A stretch of DNA of 64,000 nt from Caenorhabditis remanei (lineage: Eukaryota > Nematoda > Chromadorea > Rhabditida > Rhabditidae): contig NC_071333.1 of NCBI RefSeq assembly GCF_010183535.1, forward strand, positions 7,438,587-7,502,586, given 5' to 3'. Shown here in pieces: positions 63,001 through 64,000 of this stretch. The position numbers and the translations under genes were made by a program. The first letter of the stretch is position 1. Every line of letters starts with the position of its first letter. The notes under the pieces were generated by a model. It had not been told where the DNA came from and did no database searches. It saw only the letters and a list, made by a program, of their open reading frames with translations.

Positions 63001-64000
63001 GAGGCCATTTAGATTTGAAGTGAACCAATTTTGAATAGGGAAACGAATTCTGGCTGGGCAGGATGCCGGTTGGCATATTGAAGTGTTTTGCATCTAGTAT
63101 CATATATTTCAAAAGCTGAAAGTTGTTCGTTTTTTTGTCTTTTTCCGTTTTCGTTTGTGGACAAACATCAAAGACAACTTTCTCTTTTCTTTTCTTTTTC
63201 TCGAGCATTGAATATGTATTGCAACAGACGTGGACAATGCAAATATAAACCGAAAGATACATCCGCTTTTGGAGAGTGAGAGAAACGTTTCGATTTTTCA
63301 AGAAACGAACGGAGATGCGAGACGAGAAGATCAAATTCGCGTGTAGTTCTCATTTCTTGAGCGAAGTGTCCTTCATCCGTTTTGTAGGGTTTCCCATGTA
63401 GTTTTCGCGGTTTCCGTGTTTCCCACGCTCATTGGTGCCTTATTTGATTTAATAGAGTCAAGTGTGTTCTGTTGAAACAATACATTCTCAGCGACTCCGT
63501 CCCTTCTGCTCATCCAGCGTTAACTGAGGCAAGAAAATTGTTTTCTTGCGTGCAGAATTCCTCGGGACCACTCTAGAAGTGATCAGAAACCACAAGCTCT
63601 CTCTTTTTTTCCTTTTCATCAGTTTTGTTTTGAGTTTTCTTAGTCCCCAGTAAAAGAGATCTGTGAATAAAAAAGAAACCCCTTTTGCCCCCTGAGCGTA
63701 CCTTTGCATTGAACAACTGTCTTTTGACAGACCTGATGTAAAATCTATGTCTCTCGTGTTCTCGACTTATTTCTATTGCAAATTTCTACATTTCGGATGC
63801 GCAGCAGTCTTAGGCAGGCCAATCGGCCTCTATCGGCCTGTTCGGCCAAGAATCAATAGAAGGACTGCTTGCCCAACTACCCGCACTTCACTCCGTAGAC
63901 CCATATCTATTCTTTGCCTTCACATTTTCTGTTTCTCTCCAAATTTCTTCGTAGATCATACTATCTCGTCCATTTTCCCTTCATGCATTCATCATCATGC
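48004..64000. other. Gene-empty AT-rich region, 16 kb
   Basis: No exon with coding character was found. ORFs are short, Phe/Lys/Ser-rich and unsupported. It contains the GPCR upstream region, a foldback repeat (54564-54876), a small GC-rich block with a 44-codon minus-strand ORF (50552-50686), and promoter-like GC-richer stretches at about 58540-58980 and 63290-63990. It could be a long regulatory intergenic region or a large intron of a gene whose exons lie to the right. Confidence 0.5.
54564..54876. mobile_element. Long imperfect inverted repeat (foldback/MITE-like)
   Basis: The left arm (54564 to about 54697, starting AACTTTGACAGTG and ending GAAAGTTACA) matches the reverse complement of the right arm (about 54746-54876, starting TGTAACTTTCGAG and ending GTGTCAAAGTT) with scattered mismatches. 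Paired blocks include GGTGTCTCC/GGTGACACC, GACAGAGCC/GGCTCTATTT and TTTCATTTTG/CAAAATGAAA. The loop is about 45-50 bases. No coding capacity; it would form a hairpin of about 130 base pairs. Confidence 0.75.

Noticed and set aside
62954..63334. 126-codon minus-strand ORF
   Set aside because: Lys/Phe-rich composition with no recognisable domain or splice context; typical chance ORF in AT-rich DNA.
41000..64000. tRNA genes and well-known nematode miRNAs (let-7, lin-4, mir-1, mir-124 and others)
   Set aside because: Scanned by eye for T-loop consensus and mature seeds; none was seen. A covariance-model search would be needed to exclude others.

Overview
This window is eukaryotic and looks like a Caenorhabditis nematode from a draft assembly (a 100-base run of N lies at 25845-25944). 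The signs are many short introns of about 46-60 bases with TTTCAG-type acceptors, likely spliced-leader acceptors just upstream of several start codons, close gene packing in the left 40 kb, and nematode gene families. Two of these are a divergent pair of myosin regulatory light chain genes matching the C. elegans mlc-1/mlc-2 arrangement, and a nematode-type trehalose-6-phosphate synthase of about 1,330 residues. In C. elegans, as I recall, both loci are X-linked, so X linkage here is an inference.

Layout: a cys-loop ligand-gated channel subunit (truncated at the left edge, + strand, to 2062); a four-KH-domain FUBP-like RNA-binding protein (2822-5985, +); a small single-pass membrane protein that may be its operon partner (6401-7705, +); a giant secreted mucin-like protein (8236-24238, +); an intergenic mariner-like element (24586-25786) and the assembly gap; an ILRUN-like UBA/FW protein (26295-27757, +); two myosin regulatory light chain genes pointing away from each other (28262-28932, -, and 30855-31720, +); an SLC17 organic-anion transporter with two first exons (32449-35103, -); trehalose-6-phosphate synthase (35712-40572, -); 5.6 kb without a convincing gene; and a peptide-receptor-like class A GPCR (46185-48003, -). 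From 48004 to the right edge, 16 kb is AT-rich with no supportable coding exon.

I reconstructed the exon structures by hand. In every gene the exon lengths, splice phases and terminal stop agree. This gives 745, 122, 4832, 240, 170, 170, 474, 1327 and 384 residues, plus 342 visible residues of the partial channel.

The standout is the mucin-like gene. A single exon of 11,707 bases carries 547 consecutive 21-base units (heptad Glu-Ser-Thr-Ser-Thr-Ser-Thr) kept in perfect register. It is followed by alternating cysteine-rich modules: TSP1-like WxxW modules and 'CGP' modules, arranged on repeating exon pairs with fixed splice phases. Other points worth attention are near-identical introns in the two light-chain genes (a sign of gene conversion), a consensus heat-shock element upstream of the trehalose synthase, intact phosphatase-superfamily motifs in that enzyme, and three inverted-repeat mobile elements. 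The genes share no single pathway. The region reads as ordinary nematode sequence holding muscle, sugar-metabolism, neuronal-signalling and surface or secreted-protein genes.
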